Shown here: positions 11,271 to 21,328 of the stretch, piece after piece
Numbering within the stretch: the first letter of the stretch is position 1
How the letters are laid out: every line of letters starts with the position of its first letter
NCBI RefSeq assembly: GCF_001267175.1
Contig: NZ_CP012358.1
Location: 970,501 to 1,034,500 of the forward strand
Direction: 5' to 3'
DNA: 64,000 nucleotides
DNA from: Thiopseudomonas alkaliphila
GTDB taxonomy: Bacteria; Pseudomonadota; Gammaproteobacteria; Pseudomonadales; Pseudomonadaceae
Position numbers and translations under genes: made by a program
Notes under the pieces: generated by a model
The model's database searches: none
What the model was told of the DNA's origin: nothing
The model's input: only the letters and a program-made list of their open reading frames with translations

Positions 11271-11990
11271 TCAAGTTCCGCTCTGCAACAACATGTTGCG
11301 GATATGGCCAATCGCACGCGTTGGGTTCAATCCTTTAGGGCATACGTTCACGCAGTTCATAATGTTATGGCAACGGAACACACTAAAGGGATCATCTAAA
11401 CGTGCTAAACGCTCTTGGGTTTGCGTATCGCGGCTATCTGCTAAGAAACGATAGGCTTGCAGCAAGGCTGCAGGGCCTAAGAACTTATCAGGGTTCCACC
11501 AGAATGATGGACAGCTCGTTGAACAGCACGCACATAAGATGCACTCATACAGACCATCGAGCTTTTCACGTTGCTCAGGTGTCTGTAAGCGCTCAATACT
11601 AGGCGCAGGTGTGTTGTTCTGTAGGAATGGCTGCACTTTCTCATACTGCTGGTAGAAAATGCTCATATCTACTACGAGGTCACGAATAATTGGCAAACCC
11701 GGTAATGGACGAATGACTAACTCATCGCCCTTTACCACGGATGACAAAGGTGTGATACAAGCGAGGCCGTTTTTACCCGCCATGTTCATTCCATCAGAGC
11801 CACATACGCCCTCACGGCACGAACGACGATAAGCAAAGCCTTCGTCTTGTTCTTTGATTAGCGCTAAAACATCTAGCACCATCATATCTTTCCCATCAAT
11901 CGTTACATCGAACGTTTGCATGGCCGGGGCTTTATCTTGCTCCGGATTATAGCGATAAACGCTAACTTTTAATGTCTTGGGCAGCGACAT
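11271..11990 (-). CDS. sdhB: Succinate dehydrogenase iron-sulfur subunit
   Basis: 239 residues, full length. It carries the three Fe-S clusters that pass electrons from SdhA to ubiquinone. The 2Fe-2S ligands lie in CREGVCGSDGMNMAGKNGLAC. The 4Fe-4S and 3Fe-4S ligands lie in CILCACCSTSCP and CHNIMNCVNVCPKGLNP. AAGGGTAA stands ahead of the ATG. It is last in sdhCDAB, 11 bases after sdhA, and is followed by two hairpins. Confidence 0.97.
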   Translation of the reverse strand: MSLPKTLKVSVYRYNPEQDKAPAMQTFDVTIDGKDMMVLDVLALIKEQDEGFAYRRSCREGVCGSDGMNMAGKNGLACITPLSSVVKGDELVIRPLPGLPIIRDLVVDMSIFYQQYEKVQPFLQNNTPAPSIERLQTPEQREKLDGLYECILCACCSTSCPSFWWNPDKFLGPAALLQAYRFLADSRDTQTQERLARLDDPFSVFRCHNIMNCVNVCPKGLNPTRAIGHIRNMLLQSGT

Positions 11991-12001
11991 ATCGATTACC
12001 C

Positions 12002-13774
12002 TTAATAAGTACGAGTTTTAGGCTCAAAGGCTGGAACGGTTTTTGGTGAGAAGTTTACTGCACGCTTACCCACACGCTTCTCTTGCGGGAAGTACATGGT
12101 ATGGCATAACCAGTTCTCATCATCACGCTCTTCGTAGTCTTCACGAGCGTGGGCACCGCGCGATTCTTTACGTGCTTCTGCAGAAATTGCAGTCGCTTCA
12201 GCCACTTCAAATAAGTTTTGCAGCTCAAGAGCTTCAATACGTGCAGTGTTGAATGCGCCACTCTTATCGTTAATTTTAACGTTTTCGATGCGCTCACGCA
12301 GATCAGATAGTTCTTGAATACCTTTTTGCATGTATTCGCCGGTACGGAACACACCAAAGTAGTTCTGCATGCAGTTTTGCAACTCACGACGTAAAGGTGC
12401 AACCTCTTCACCCGTAGTGCGTTCATTGAGCTTAGCTAAACGCTCAAGTGACTGCTCAACATCTGACTGACTAGCAGAGCGTGCTTCAACGCCCTCACGT
12501 AAGGCGTTCTCTAAGTAGAGCCCCGCTGCACGACCAAACACTACTAAGTCGAGCAAGGAGTTACCGCCTAAGCGGTTCGCACCGTGAACCGATACTGAAG
12601 TCACCTCACCCACACCAAACAAGCCTTCAATAATTTGATCATTACCGTTGGCATCTTGCTGGATGGCTTGACCGTGAATATTGGTCGCAATACCGCCCAT
12701 CATATAGTGACAGGTTGGTACTACCGGAATTGGCGCGTAAACAGGGTCAACGTGAGCAAAAGTTTTTGACAGCTCACAAATACCTGGCAACTTACTGTGT
12801 AAAGTAGCTTCACCTAAGTGATCCAGCTTCAGTAATACGTGGTCACCATTCGGGCCACAGCCGTTACCGGCCAAAATTTCTTTAACCATTGAGCGTGCAA
12901 CAACGTCACGGCCAGCTAAGTCTTTAGCATTGGGCGCGTAGCGCTCCATGAAACGCTCACCGTGTTTGTTGATCAGGTAACCACCTTCACCACGGCACCC
13001 TTCAGTTACTAACACACCTGCGCCAGCAATACCGGTTGGGTGGAACTGCCACATTTCCATGTCTTGCATCGCATAACCAGCGCGCAGCGACATACCCACA
13101 CCGTCTCCGGTGTTGATTAAGGCGTTAGTGGTTGAAGAGTAGATACGACCCGCACCACCCGTAGCTAATACCACAGCTTTAGCGCGGATAAATACGGTCT
13201 CACCGGTTTCAATGCAGATCGCAATGATACCCACTACCGCGTTATCTTGGTTTTTCACTAAATCAACTGCGTACCACTCGTTAAGGAACTCAGTTCCTGC
13301 ACGCAGGTTACCTTGATAAAGCGTGTGTAACAGCGCATGTCCGGTACGGTCAGCAGCGGCACAGGTACGTGCGGCTTGACCACCGCGACCGAAGTCTTTG
13401 GACTGGCCACCGAATGGACGCTGATAAATACGGCCCTTCTCAGTACGTGAGAAAGGTAAACCCATATGCTCTAGCTCATATACTGCTTCAGGGCCTACAG
13501 AACACATATACTCGATAGCATCTTGGTCACCGATATAGTCGGAACCTTTGACAGTATCGTACATGTGCCAGCGCCAATCGTCGTTTGGATCATCCGAAGC
13601 AATTGCACAGGTGATACCACCTTGCGCCGATACGGTATGTGAGCGAGTTGGGAAAACTTTAGTTACTACTGCGGTCTTGTGACCACCTTGGGCAAGTTGC
13701 AGCGAAGCGCGCATACCTGCACCGCCGCCACCGACAATGATGGCGTCATAAGAAAGAGTACGAATACCAGCCAT
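12002..13774 (-). CDS. sdhA: Succinate dehydrogenase flavoprotein subunit
   Basis: 590 residues, full length. It oxidises succinate to fumarate with covalently bound FAD. Visible are the FAD-binding [14 protein letters not shown] near the N-terminus, the FAD-attachment histidine in [11 protein letters not shown], the substrate-site segment [23 protein letters not shown], and the C-terminal flavoprotein domain with the RE..N region. It lies 3 bases after sdhD and 11 before sdhB, consistent with one operon. Confidence 0.97.
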   Translation of the reverse strand: MAGIRTLSYDAIIVGGGGAGMRASLQLAQGGHKTAVVTKVFPTRSHTVSAQGGITCAIASDDPNDDWRWHMYDTVKGSDYIGDQDAIEYMCSVGPEAVYELEHMGLPFSRTEKGRIYQRPFGGQSKDFGRGGQAARTCAAADRTGHALLHTLYQGNLRAGTEFLNEWYAVDLVKNQDNAVVGIIAICIETGETVFIRAKAVVLATGGAGRIYSSTTNALINTGDGVGMSLRAGYAMQDMEMWQFHPTGIAGAGVLVTEGCRGEGGYLINKHGERFMERYAPNAKDLAGRDVVARSMVKEILAGNGCGPNGDHVLLKLDHLGEATLHSKLPGICELSKTFAHVDPVYAPIPVVPTCHYMMGGIATNIHGQAIQQDANGNDQIIEGLFGVGEVTSVSVHGANRLGGNSLLDLVVFGRAAGLYLENALREGVEARSASQSDVEQSLERLAKLNERTTGEEVAPLRRELQNCMQNYFGVFRTGEYMQKGIQELSDLRERIENVKINDKSGAFNTARIEALELQNLFEVAEATAISAEARKESRGAHAREDYEERDDENWLCHTMYFPQEKRVGKRAVNFSPKTVPAFEPKTRTY

Positions 13775-13777
13775 GAA

Positions 13778-14146
13778 TTACATTCCCCACAGAATCTGTA
13801 CGCCCCAGACGAACAGTACGAACATTAACATTCCGCACAGCACCTGAACTAAGAAGCGTACTCCTGTTGCCCATTTGCCTAGAGTCATTGGTGTTAAGTA
13901 GTCAGTAGTTACTGCCCACATGCCGATCCATGCGTGCGCGCCCAGTGATACTAAAGCGAGCAAGCTAAAAATGCGCATCGCAGAGTTAGCAAATAAACCT
14001 TGCCACTCAGCGTAGCCCATATTGGGATTAGCAATAATAAAGCCGAGCAAAAATACGGCATAGGCGGCTAGAACAACGGCTGATACTCGCTGCGCCATCC
14101 AGTCAAACAGACCAGAGCGCGAGAAGTTAGTTACATTAGTTACCAT
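13778..14146 (-). CDS. sdhD: Succinate dehydrogenase membrane anchor subunit
   Basis: 122 residues with three predicted membrane helices. SdhD and SdhC bind haem b and form the ubiquinone site of complex II. The motif HAWIGMWAVTTDYL holds the conserved His and the Asp-Tyr pair near the quinone site. The start overlaps the end of sdhC by 7 bases. Confidence 0.93.
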   Translation of the reverse strand: MVTNVTNFSRSGLFDWMAQRVSAVVLAAYAVFLLGFIIANPNMGYAEWQGLFANSAMRIFSLLALVSLGAHAWIGMWAVTTDYLTPMTLGKWATGVRFLVQVLCGMLMFVLFVWGVQILWGM

Positions 14147-14514
14147 ATCCAGACTCCTGCCAGAACAATTAAGATTGCAGCTACGATGAACACAATCTTG
14201 GCACCTAATTTACCGCCTTCCAGCGTATTACCGATGCCCATATCTTGAATCAAGTGACGGATACCAGCTGTCAAGTGATACAAGAGGCCAGAAAGAAGAC
14301 CCCAAACGACAAACTTCGCCAGCGGCGATGCCAAACATTCTTTGACTTCAGCAAAACCTTGTTCTGAGGCTAAGGACTTTTGCAATCCGTACAGCAAAAT
14401 TGCAATACCTAAAAACAAGATCACACCGGAAATACGGTGCAGAATGGATGAGTAAGCAGTGATTGGGAGTTTTATAGTCCTAAGATCTAGGTTTACAGGT
14501 CGTTGGCTATTCAC
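14140..14514 (-). CDS. sdhC: Succinate dehydrogenase cytochrome b556 subunit
   Basis: 124 residues from the GTG at 14514, giving (M)NSQRPVNLDLRTIKLPITAYSSILHRISG, which matches the normal SdhC N-terminus. An ATG at 14553 would add 13 residues (MPCGLGLSKCEYA); neither start has a strong ribosome site, so the start is uncertain. There are three membrane helices, and YHLTAGIRHLIQD carries the haem-ligand histidine. It is first in sdhCDAB and divergent from gltA, with a clear sigma-70 promoter about 130 bases upstream. Confidence 0.93.
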   Translation of the reverse strand: MNSQRPVNLDLRTIKLPITAYSSILHRISGVILFLGIAILLYGLQKSLASEQGFAEVKECLASPLAKFVVWGLLSGLLYHLTAGIRHLIQDMGIGNTLEGGKLGAKIVFIVAAILIVLAGVWIW

Positions 14515-14642
14515 GGCGTATTCACACTTAGAGAGCCCCAAACCACAGGGCATGTTGTTGGTTTAGTACGGTTTAAAACCGATTACCATTATGGATGTTT
14601 GAACCTATATACACAGCTCACGCTGATACAGGTCCGTCACGC

Positions 14643-14672
14643 AGTATAGGGTAAATCCACACCAAATGACAA
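14643..14672 (-). promoter_or_regulatory. Sigma-70-type promoter for sdhCDAB
   Basis: On the minus strand, TTGTCA (14672-14667), an 18-base spacer, and TATACT (14648-14643). Each box matches the consensus at five of six positions. It implies a 5' leader of roughly 120 bases before sdhC. Confidence 0.65.
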
Positions 14673-14785
14673 CGTGAATCCATACACCTAAAAGTTGATT
14701 GCATGCTTTTGACAATTAACGTAAATATCTATACCTGATATTATTTAAGCGACATACCTCTTTAGCAGTGTTTTATCGCTTCAAA

Positions 14786-14813
14786 TTGACAATCGAGTCA
14801 ATCACACTATTAT
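14786..14813 (+). promoter_or_regulatory. Sigma-70-type promoter for gltA
   Basis: TTGACA (14786-14791), a 16-base spacer, and TATTAT (14808-14813). The predicted start is near 14820, about 50 bases before the gltA ATG. With the sdhC promoter it accounts for the roughly 355-base divergent region, in which I see no gene. Confidence 0.7.
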
Positions 14814-14869
14814 GTTGCGGGCCCTGCGTGGGGGGCCGTGATGATACTAAAGCATAACTAGGAGGCCAC

Positions 14870-16153
14870 ATGGCTGACAAAACAGCGCAGCTAATCATCG
14901 AGGGCAATGCCCCCGTAGAACTGCCAATTATTAGCGGCACAATGGGTCCAGACGTCATTGACGTGCGTAATCTAATTGCAAGTGACCACTTCACTTACGA
15001 CCCAGGATTTATGTCTACCGCTTCATGCGAGTCAAAAATCACCTACATTGATGGTGATAAAGGTATTTTGTTACACCGCGGCTATCCGATTGAGCAGCTC
15101 GCCAAACACTCAGACTACCTTGAGACCTGCTACTTATTGCTAAACGGCGAATTACCGACCGCTGAGCAAAAAGCCAAGTTTGACGACACCATCACCCGTC
15201 ACACCATTGTGCACGAGCAAATCAAGTCATTCCTCAACGGCTTCCGTCGTGATGCTCACCCAATGGCTATTATGTGCGGCATCGTTGGTGCGCTCTCGGC
15301 TTTCTACCACGACTCTTTAGATATTAATGATCCAAAGCATCGCGAAATCTCTGCCCACCGCTTAATCGCCAAGTTACCGACGATTGCGGCAATGGTTTAC
15401 AAGTACTCAATGGGCCAACCCATTATGTACCCACGGAATGACCTAAACTATGCAGAAAACTTCCTGCATATGATGTTTAACACCCCAGCAGAAATTAAGC
15501 CGATCAGCCCTGCCTTAGCGCGCGCAATGGATCGTATCTTTATTCTGCACGCTGACCACGAGCAAAACGCGTCCACTTCAACTGTACGCTTAGCTGGCTC
15601 TTCTGGTGCTAACCCATTTGCTTGTATTGCAGCCGGAATTGCCGCGCTGTGGGGACCTGCTCACGGCGGCGCTAACGAAGCAGTATTACGCATGCTCGAC
15701 GAAATTGGCGATGTCTCTAACATCGACAAGTTCATCGCTAAAGCCAAAGACAAAAATGATCCATTTAAGCTAATGGGCTTTGGTCACCGCGTTTACAAAA
15801 ACTTTGACCCTCGCGCCAAAGTTATGAAAGAAACCTGTGACGAAGTACTAGCAGAGCTGGGCATTAATGATCCACAGCTAGAGCTGGCAATGAAACTGGA
15901 AGAGTACGCACTCAACGATCCCTACTTCAAAGAGCGCAACCTCTATCCGAACGTTGACTTCTACTCTGGCATTATCCTGAAAGCTATTGGTATTCCAACC
16001 AGCATGTTTACAGTGATTTTCGCCATGTCACGCACTGTGGGCTGGATCTCCCACTGGACTGAAATGCTCTCAGGCCCTTATAAAATTGGTCGTCCTCGTC
16101 AGTTATACACTGGCTATACTCAGCGCGACTATGTGGATCTTGAAAAGCGCTAA
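14870..16153 (+). CDS. gltA: Citrate synthase
   Basis: 427 residues, the length of the hexameric, NADH-inhibited type II enzyme of Gram-negatives. It condenses oxaloacetate and acetyl-CoA at the entry of the TCA cycle. Active-site segments are [32 protein letters not shown] (His), [14 protein letters not shown] (His) and PNVDFYSG (Asp). A near-perfect AGGAGG precedes the ATG by 6 bases. It is transcribed alone from its own promoter, divergent from sdhCDAB, and ends at a strong terminator. Confidence 0.98.
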   Translation: MADKTAQLIIEGNAPVELPIISGTMGPDVIDVRNLIASDHFTYDPGFMSTASCESKITYIDGDKGILLHRGYPIEQLAKHSDYLETCYLLLNGELPTAEQKAKFDDTITRHTIVHEQIKSFLNGFRRDAHPMAIMCGIVGALSAFYHDSLDINDPKHREISAHRLIAKLPTIAAMVYKYSMGQPIMYPRNDLNYAENFLHMMFNTPAEIKPISPALARAMDRIFILHADHEQNASTSTVRLAGSSGANPFACIAAGIAALWGPAHGGANEAVLRMLDEIGDVSNIDKFIAKAKDKNDPFKLMGFGHRVYKNFDPRAKVMKETCDEVLAELGINDPQLELAMKLEEYALNDPYFKERNLYPNVDFYSGIILKAIGIPTSMFTVIFAMSRTVGWISHWTEMLSGPYKIGRPRQLYTGYTQRDYVDLEKR

Positions 16154-16170
16154 TTTAAACGCACTCCACG

Positions 16171-16202
16171 AAAAAACCCAGCCAAATGGCTGGGTTTTTT
16201 AA
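16171..16202. terminator. Bidirectional terminator between gltA and the START-domain gene
   Basis: AAAAAACCCAGCC-AAAT-GGCTGGGTTTTTT, symmetric with A and T runs, located between convergent genes. Confidence 0.92.
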
Positions 16203-16223
16203 TAGCACTAATTTGCTTAAGCC

Positions 16224-16817
16224 TTACTTTTGCGCAGCATTGCGCATGCCAACTAAGGTGTTAAAAGGCGCCTCAACCACAAACTTATTAGCTAACCACG
16301 CCGGCACACTACCACCTGGATCAGTATGCACCTCATAGGTCACCTGGGTTTGATTAGCCGATAACGGCTTAAACTTCCAATAACCATCAACCTTAGCTAC
16401 CCGCACATAGCCTTTAGTTTCAGGCTGATAGCTAGGCAAGCCTTCGATTTTGCGCACTACCTCGTCGCCCTGCTTAGACTCAGTCACTTTCAATACCGAA
16501 TCCCGCGGTGTAACTGGCCAAGGGGTAGAGAACTGGGTATAGGTCCAAACACTAGACCCTTCTTTTTTCAGCACCTTCAGCGAGCTGCACTCATGAATCC
16601 ACTGACAGGAGTTAGCGGCATCTGCCTGCACCGCTAGCACTTTATCTAAACTGGCATTGATTACAGTGACGCCACGATAGGCTTTATATTTAGAACCCGC
16701 TTCTTGCTTTAAAAAAACCTGAACTCCATCAGCGTTTTTTTCTTCTTTCCACTCATTAGCTAACGCCGTACCAGCCACTAGCGTTAAAGCAGTCACAGCG
16801 ATGACTTTCTTAAACAT
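16224..16817 (-). CDS. Secreted START-domain (lipid-binding-like) protein
   Basis: 197 residues from the ATG at 16817, which has AGGAGAA 6 bases upstream. The first 20 residues are a Sec signal peptide (MFKKVIAVTALTLVAGTALA), so the protein is exported. The rest matches the START/polyketide-cyclase-like fold found in Pseudomonas periplasmic proteins: WKEEKNADGVQVFLKQ at the start, then SSVWTYTQFSTPWPVTPRDSVL and GYWKFKPLSANQTQVTYEVHTDPGGSVPAWLAN. The ligand is unknown. It converges on gltA and is monocistronic. Confidence 0.8.
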   Translation of the reverse strand: MFKKVIAVTALTLVAGTALANEWKEEKNADGVQVFLKQEAGSKYKAYRGVTVINASLDKVLAVQADAANSCQWIHECSSLKVLKKEGSSVWTYTQFSTPWPVTPRDSVLKVTESKQGDEVVRKIEGLPSYQPETKGYVRVAKVDGYWKFKPLSANQTQVTYEVHTDPGGSVPAWLANKFVVEAPFNTLVGMRNAAQK

Positions 16818-16923
16818 TGTTATTCTCCTGTTTTCAACCAATCACATTAGGTGATGAATAAATCATAGAGTTTAGTCACAAGAAAATACAAAGAGACTCA
16901 ATAGTCACTCCTTAACTTTAGTC

Positions 16924-17175
16924 TTAAGCCGTTGCCAACTCTAAAGCACCAATCAGTTGCAGCGCTTGCGCAGCTGTTTCGCCGCACAACGCCAACTCGG
17001 CTTGATAACCTCCGCAAAAATCAGGGCGCTGACTGGTACCAAATAATTGGCACAAGTTATGTTCATCCAAATTCACACAACGCACCCCAGCTGGCTTACC
17101 TTGCGGCATACCTGGTAAGGGCTGGGTAATTGATGGGGCGATACAACACGCCCCACATCCTACTCGGCACTCCAT
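16924..17175 (-). CDS. YkgJ-family cysteine-cluster protein
   Basis: 83 residues. The N-terminal CRVGCGACCIAPSI plus later cysteines (GVRCVNL, HNLCQLF, DFCGGY) form the CxxxCxxCC-type cluster of the YkgJ/UPF0153 family, thought to bind zinc or an Fe-S cluster. The function is not established. The ATG shares one base with the stop of the upstream dehydrogenase gene (TGATG), so it is probably translated by coupling. Confidence 0.82.
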   Translation of the reverse strand: MECRVGCGACCIAPSITQPLPGMPQGKPAGVRCVNLDEHNLCQLFGTSQRPDFCGGYQAELALCGETAAQALQLIGALELATA

Positions 17176-18053
17176 CAGTCCGCCTTTTTATAGCGCAACA
17201 TTAACGCCGAAGTGTCCATCCACCCACCGCCCAGCTGCTGGACTTCTGCATACAACTGATCCACACAGGCGGTAATTGGTAAGGACGCCCCATTACGCCG
17301 CGCCTCTTCCAGCACCATAGAGAAATCCTTGCGCATCCAGTCAACTGAAAAACCAAAATCAAACTGCCGCGCACTCATGGTTTGATGACGATTTTCCATT
17401 TGCCACGACTGCGCCGCCCCTTTACTAATCACCGCCATGGCTTTCTCAACATCTAAGCCTGCTTGCTCGGCAAAATGAATCGCTTCAGCTAAACTCTGCA
17501 ACAAACCACCAATACAAATCTGATTGACCATTTTGGTCAGCTGCCCCTTGCCAATCTCGCCCATCAACTCAACTTTTTGCGCATAAGCTGCCAGCAGTGG
17601 CTGAGCCTTGGCTAAATCTGCTGCATCACCACCCACCATCACCGTTAAACAGCCTTTTTTTGCACCATCTTGCCCACCAGAAACGGGGGCATCTAAAAAG
17701 CGCGCCTGTTTTTCCGCCAGCAATTCTGCCAACTGTATAGCCGCGGCAGCAGAAGCTGTGGTGTGATCAACCACCAGTGTACCTGGCTGAATTCCAGCGA
17801 GCACACCCTGCTCAGCAGTAAACAATTCCACTAGCGAGGCGTCATCACCCAAACAAATAAATACCACTTCAGCTGCACGCACGGCTTCTGCTGGAGTTGC
17901 AGCAACCTGCCCTTGATATTCCGCCTGCCAAGCCTGCGCCTTACTTAAAGTGCGGTTATACACGGTCACTTGATGCCCTTGCCGCGCTAAATGCCCCGCC
18001 ATGGGAAAACCCATAGCTCCCAAACCTAAAAAAGCCACCTGCTGCGCTACCAT
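17175..18053 (-). CDS. NAD(P)-dependent beta-hydroxyacid dehydrogenase (3-hydroxyisobutyrate dehydrogenase family)
   Basis: 292 residues, full length. The N-terminal Rossmann fold is AFLGLGAMGFPMAGHLARQGH. The substrate-site segment is DAPVSGGQDGAKKGCLTVMVGG, and the catalytic lysine lies in GKGQLTKMVNQICIGG. The family includes 3-hydroxyisobutyrate dehydrogenase, tartronate semialdehyde reductase and succinic semialdehyde reductase; the substrate cannot be told from sequence alone. AGAGGT precedes the ATG. It sits between an alpha/beta hydrolase and ykgJ, 14 bases after the former. Confidence 0.87.
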   Translation of the reverse strand: MVAQQVAFLGLGAMGFPMAGHLARQGHQVTVYNRTLSKAQAWQAEYQGQVAATPAEAVRAAEVVFICLGDDASLVELFTAEQGVLAGIQPGTLVVDHTTASAAAAIQLAELLAEKQARFLDAPVSGGQDGAKKGCLTVMVGGDAADLAKAQPLLAAYAQKVELMGEIGKGQLTKMVNQICIGGLLQSLAEAIHFAEQAGLDVEKAMAVISKGAAQSWQMENRHQTMSARQFDFGFSVDWMRKDFSMVLEEARRNGASLPITACVDQLYAEVQQLGGGWMDTSALMLRYKKAD

Positions 18054-18067
18054 ACTGTTTACCTCTC

Positions 18068-18733
18068 TTATTGTTTATTCGTCTTATTATTCTTTATACA
18101 GCGCTGAATAAATTCACTACTAACTGCTGCTGCACGCTGCAAGTGCTGTGCCTGAGTCAGACCACTGCGCTGCAAGGGTTTTAAATCATGATCGGCTGCA
18201 ACTAACCAATCAATACTGACCTTGTCACCCAAGTCCATTGCCGCGATCAGCGTTTTTGCACCTAAGCGATCACGCTCACCTTGAATAACACACAATGGCT
18301 TAGTTAATCCTGGCAAATGCTCCGTTCGCAGCTTATCGGGTTTACCTATGGGATGAAAAGGATAACCATAAGCAATCGCCCCTAGCGCCTTAGACTGAGA
18401 GACCACTCTGCTCGCTACTCGTCCCCCCATCGACTTTCCTGCTAACAACCAAGGCTCAGAAAAATGCTGCATTTGCCTCGCCAGCTCATCTAGCATGTAC
18501 TGCTGCAATTCTGGCATAGGATTAGGCGGTCTGCGCTGCCCTTGGTTTCTACGCGCCTGCATATAAGGAAACTCAAAGCGCAGTACACGTAAATCATGCT
18601 TTACTAGCTCGGCCACCAGCTGCTGCATAAAATCACTGTCCATCGGCGCTCCCGCTCCATGCGCTAACAATAGGTTAGCCTGTACGCTGCCAGTACTTGG
18701 CTGATTTAATAACACCAAAGACGACTGCGACAT
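18068..18733 (-). CDS. Alpha/beta hydrolase of the KANL3/Tex30 type
   Basis: 221 residues from the ATG at 18733 (GAGGTGGCT just upstream); a start 14 codons further out lacks a ribosome site. It shows LLLAHGAGAPMDSDFM, RFEFPYMQARR, the nucleophile elbow LLAGKSMGGRVAS and the late VAADHDLKP histidine. This is the pattern of the KANL3/Tex30, dienelactone-hydrolase-like family. The substrate is unknown. It is first in a three-gene minus-strand unit with the dehydrogenase and ykgJ. Confidence 0.8.
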   Translation of the reverse strand: MSQSSLVLLNQPSTGSVQANLLLAHGAGAPMDSDFMQQLVAELVKHDLRVLRFEFPYMQARRNQGQRRPPNPMPELQQYMLDELARQMQHFSEPWLLAGKSMGGRVASRVVSQSKALGAIAYGYPFHPIGKPDKLRTEHLPGLTKPLCVIQGERDRLGAKTLIAAMDLGDKVSIDWLVAADHDLKPLQRSGLTQAQHLQRAAAVSSEFIQRCIKNNKTNKQ

Positions 18734-19079
18734 AGCCACCTCAAATAAAAAACAATTAAAAAACCTAGGCGACAAAAGGATATTTGTAACTACTCATGAC
18801 GTCACCCGCTAGATAGGCTAATATAGCGCCCGCAAGTAATGGGTTTTAACCTCTGACCATAAATTAATCGTTAGGAATCGTTGCAGTCGGTCGTTTTTTG
18901 CCGGTGCCAGATGGCATTAGCTATTTAGCTGACCTACCGCAAGACTTTTTCTAGTCAGTTAGTTTAAATACAGCCCGCTAATTGTATTAGCACTGTTTTA
19001 GTTAGGGGCATAAAGGATGCTTAACCGCCCCATTACGAAACGTAACCCCAAAAACTCCATTAACCGTGGAATCTTTAGC
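18734..19079. other. Divergent intergenic region upstream of ccoN
   Basis: About 346 bases without a gene. I find no TTGAT-N4-ATCAA ANR/FNR site and no confident sigma-70 promoter. A short palindrome TGCCAGATGGCA lies at about 18904-18915. The region must hold the promoters of ccoN and of the hydrolase gene. Confidence 0.5.
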
Positions 19080-20522
19080 ATGAGTACAGCAATCGAACAG
19101 ACTGCTTATAACTACAAGGTCGTACGCCAGTTCGCCATAATGACGGTGGTCTGGGGCATTGTAGGAATGAGCATGGGCGTTCTGATCGCCGCGCAATTAG
19201 TGTGGCCAGAACTTAACTTTGATCTTCCTTGGACAAGCTTTGGACGTTTACGTCCATTGCATACTAACGCCGTAATTTTCGCCTTTGGTGGATGTGCGCT
19301 CTTTGCTACCTCATATTATGTGGTACAACGCACTTCACAAACTCGCTTATTCAGCGACAAACTGGCGTCCTTTACGTTCTGGGGCTGGCAAGCGGTTATT
19401 GTGCTTGCAGCTATTACGCTCCCTTTAGGCTACACCACCACTAAAGAATACGCTGAATTAGAGTGGCCAATCGCTATTCTGCTAGCGATTGTTTGGGTGA
19501 GCTACGGCATTGTGTTCTTTGGCACTATCGTCAAGCGTAAAACTTCGCACATTTATGTGGGTAACTGGTTCTACGGCGCGTTCATTATTGTGACCGCAAT
19601 GCTACATATCGTGAACCACATTTCGATCCCTGTTACCTTCTTTAAATCTTACTCCATGTACTCTGGCGCTACAGATGCCATGGTTCAGTGGTGGTATGGT
19701 CACAACGCTGTAGGCTTCTTCCTGACCACCGGCTTCTTAGGCATGATGTACTACTTCGTACCTAAGCAAGCTAATCGTCCGATTTATTCCTACCGCCTGT
19801 CGATCGTGCACTTCTGGGCACTGATCACCCTTTACATTTGGGCCGGTCCGCACCACTTGCACTACACCGCACTGCCAGACTGGGCACAATCCTTAGGTAT
19901 GGTAATGTCCTTGATTCTACTAGCACCTTCATGGGGCGGTATGATCAACGGTATGATGACCCTCTCCGGTGCTTGGCATAAACTGCGCACGGATCCTATC
20001 TTACGTTTCTTAGTCGTTTCATTAGCTTTCTACGGTATGTCTACCTTCGAAGGCCCAATGATGGCTATCAAAACTGTAAACGCTCTGTCGCACTACACTG
20101 ACTGGACCGTAGGTCACGTACACGCCGGTGCATTAGGTTGGGTAGCGATGATTTCAATCGGTTCGCTTTACCACTTAATCCCACGCGTTTTCGGTCGCAC
20201 ACAAATGCATAGCGTTGGCTTAATTAACCTACACTTCTGGTTAGCCACCATTGGTACCGTACTCTACATCGCCTCGATGTGGGTCAACGGTATTATGCAA
20301 GGTCTAATGTGGCGTGCCGTTAACGAAGATGGAACCCTGTCGTACTCATTCGTTCAAGCGCTTGAGTCCAGTCACTACGGTTTCATTGTTCGCATGATCG
20401 GTGGTGCCTTCTTCTTATTAGGTATGTTCTTCATGGCCTATAACACTTGGCGTACCGTGCGCTCAGCCTCACGTGAAGAAGCTGAAGCTGCTAGCCGTTT
20501 CACTGTAGAAGGAGCTCATTAA
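19080..20522 (+). CDS. ccoN: cbb3-type cytochrome c oxidase subunit I
   Basis: 480 residues from the ATG at 19080 ([21 protein letters not shown]), the start that matches Pseudomonas CcoN; an ATG at 19017 would add 21 residues. It is the catalytic subunit of the high-affinity oxidase and holds haem b, haem b3 and CuB. Ligand histidines are visible in [43 protein letters not shown] and YHLIPRVFG. There are about twelve membrane helices. It heads ccoNOQP. No ANR box is visible upstream, which resembles the constitutive cco-1 set of P. aeruginosa more than the oxygen-regulated cco-2. Confidence 0.97.
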   Translation: MSTAIEQTAYNYKVVRQFAIMTVVWGIVGMSMGVLIAAQLVWPELNFDLPWTSFGRLRPLHTNAVIFAFGGCALFATSYYVVQRTSQTRLFSDKLASFTFWGWQAVIVLAAITLPLGYTTTKEYAELEWPIAILLAIVWVSYGIVFFGTIVKRKTSHIYVGNWFYGAFIIVTAMLHIVNHISIPVTFFKSYSMYSGATDAMVQWWYGHNAVGFFLTTGFLGMMYYFVPKQANRPIYSYRLSIVHFWALITLYIWAGPHHLHYTALPDWAQSLGMVMSLILLAPSWGGMINGMMTLSGAWHKLRTDPILRFLVVSLAFYGMSTFEGPMMAIKTVNALSHYTDWTVGHVHAGALGWVAMISIGSLYHLIPRVFGRTQMHSVGLINLHFWLATIGTVLYIASMWVNGIMQGLMWRAVNEDGTLSYSFVQALESSHYGFIVRMIGGAFFLLGMFFMAYNTWRTVRSASREEAEAASRFTVEGAH

Positions 20523-20524
20523 TA

Positions 20525-21136
20525 ATGTCTAAGCATGAACTTCTTGAAAAGAACATTGGTCTTCTGGCCTTTTTCATGGTGATCGCTGTCAGTATTGGTG
20601 GCCTCACCCAGATTGTTCCTTTGTTCTTCCAAGACGTAGTGAATGAGCCTGTGGAAGGTCTAAAGCCGTACACCGCACTACAACTTGAAGGCCGTGATAT
20701 CTATATCCGTGAAGGTTGTGTTCAGTGCCACTCACAGATGATTCGTCCATTCCGCGCAGAAACTGAGCGTTATGGTCACTATTCTGTGGCTGGCGAAAGC
20801 GTGTATGAGCACCCATTCCTATGGGGTTCTAAGCGTACAGGTCCAGACTTAGCTCGTGTTGGTGGTCGTTACTCTGATGACTGGCACCGTGCGCACCTGT
20901 ACAACCCACGTAACGTGGTACCTGAATCTAAAATGCCTGCTTACCCATGGCTTGTGGAAAACAAGTTAGATGGTAAAGACACAGTCGCCAAGATGAAAGC
21001 CATGCGCTGGTTAGGTGTTCCATACACCGATGAAGACATTGACGGCGCAGTAGCTAACGTAAAAGGCAAGACTGAGATGGAAGCCATTGTGGCTTACCTA
21101 CAGGTACTTGGAACTTCAATTAAGAATAAACGGTAA
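20525..21136 (+). CDS. ccoO: cbb3-type cytochrome c oxidase subunit II
   Basis: 203 residues: one N-terminal membrane anchor and a periplasmic mono-haem cytochrome c domain. The haem c site is CVQCH in [29 protein letters not shown] lies about 12 bases upstream, inside the end of ccoN. It follows ccoN by two bases. Confidence 0.97.
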   Translation: MSKHELLEKNIGLLAFFMVIAVSIGGLTQIVPLFFQDVVNEPVEGLKPYTALQLEGRDIYIREGCVQCHSQMIRPFRAETERYGHYSVAGESVYEHPFLWGSKRTGPDLARVGGRYSDDWHRAHLYNPRNVVPESKMPAYPWLVENKLDGKDTVAKMKAMRWLGVPYTDEDIDGAVANVKGKTEMEAIVAYLQVLGTSIKNKR

Positions 21137-21142
21137 GCATAA

Positions 21143-21328
21143 ATGGAAATCGGAACTATTCGCGGCTTAGGCACGCTCATCGTCTTCATTGCGTTTGTCG
21201 GCCTTTTATACTGGGTTTTCGGTAAAAAGAAGTCGAGTTTTGAAGATGCGGCTAACTTACCCTTCGCTGACGAACAGTCCGATTCAGGTAAGCTAGACCA
21301 AGATACTTCCAGGAGCAAAAACCAATGA
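21143..21328 (+). CDS. ccoQ: cbb3-type cytochrome c oxidase subunit IV (CcoQ/FixQ)
   Basis: 61 residues with a single N-terminal membrane helix ([19 protein letters not shown]) and a charged tail. CcoQ stabilises the oxidase. It lies 6 bases after ccoO and overlaps the ccoP start by 4 bases (ATGA). Confidence 0.93.
   Translation: MEIGTIRGLGTLIVFIAFVGLLYWVFGKKKSSFEDAANLPFADEQSDSGKLDQDTSRSKNQ

Noticed and set aside
12055..12426. 123-codon minus-strand frame inside sdhA
   Set aside because: Alternative frame of sdhA with an atypical, Cys/Lys/Thr-rich product; not a plausible overlapping gene.
14709..14735. TTGACA at 14709-14714 as a second gltA promoter
   Set aside because: No convincing -10 box at 16-18 bases; the TTGACA at 14786 with TATTAT is much better.
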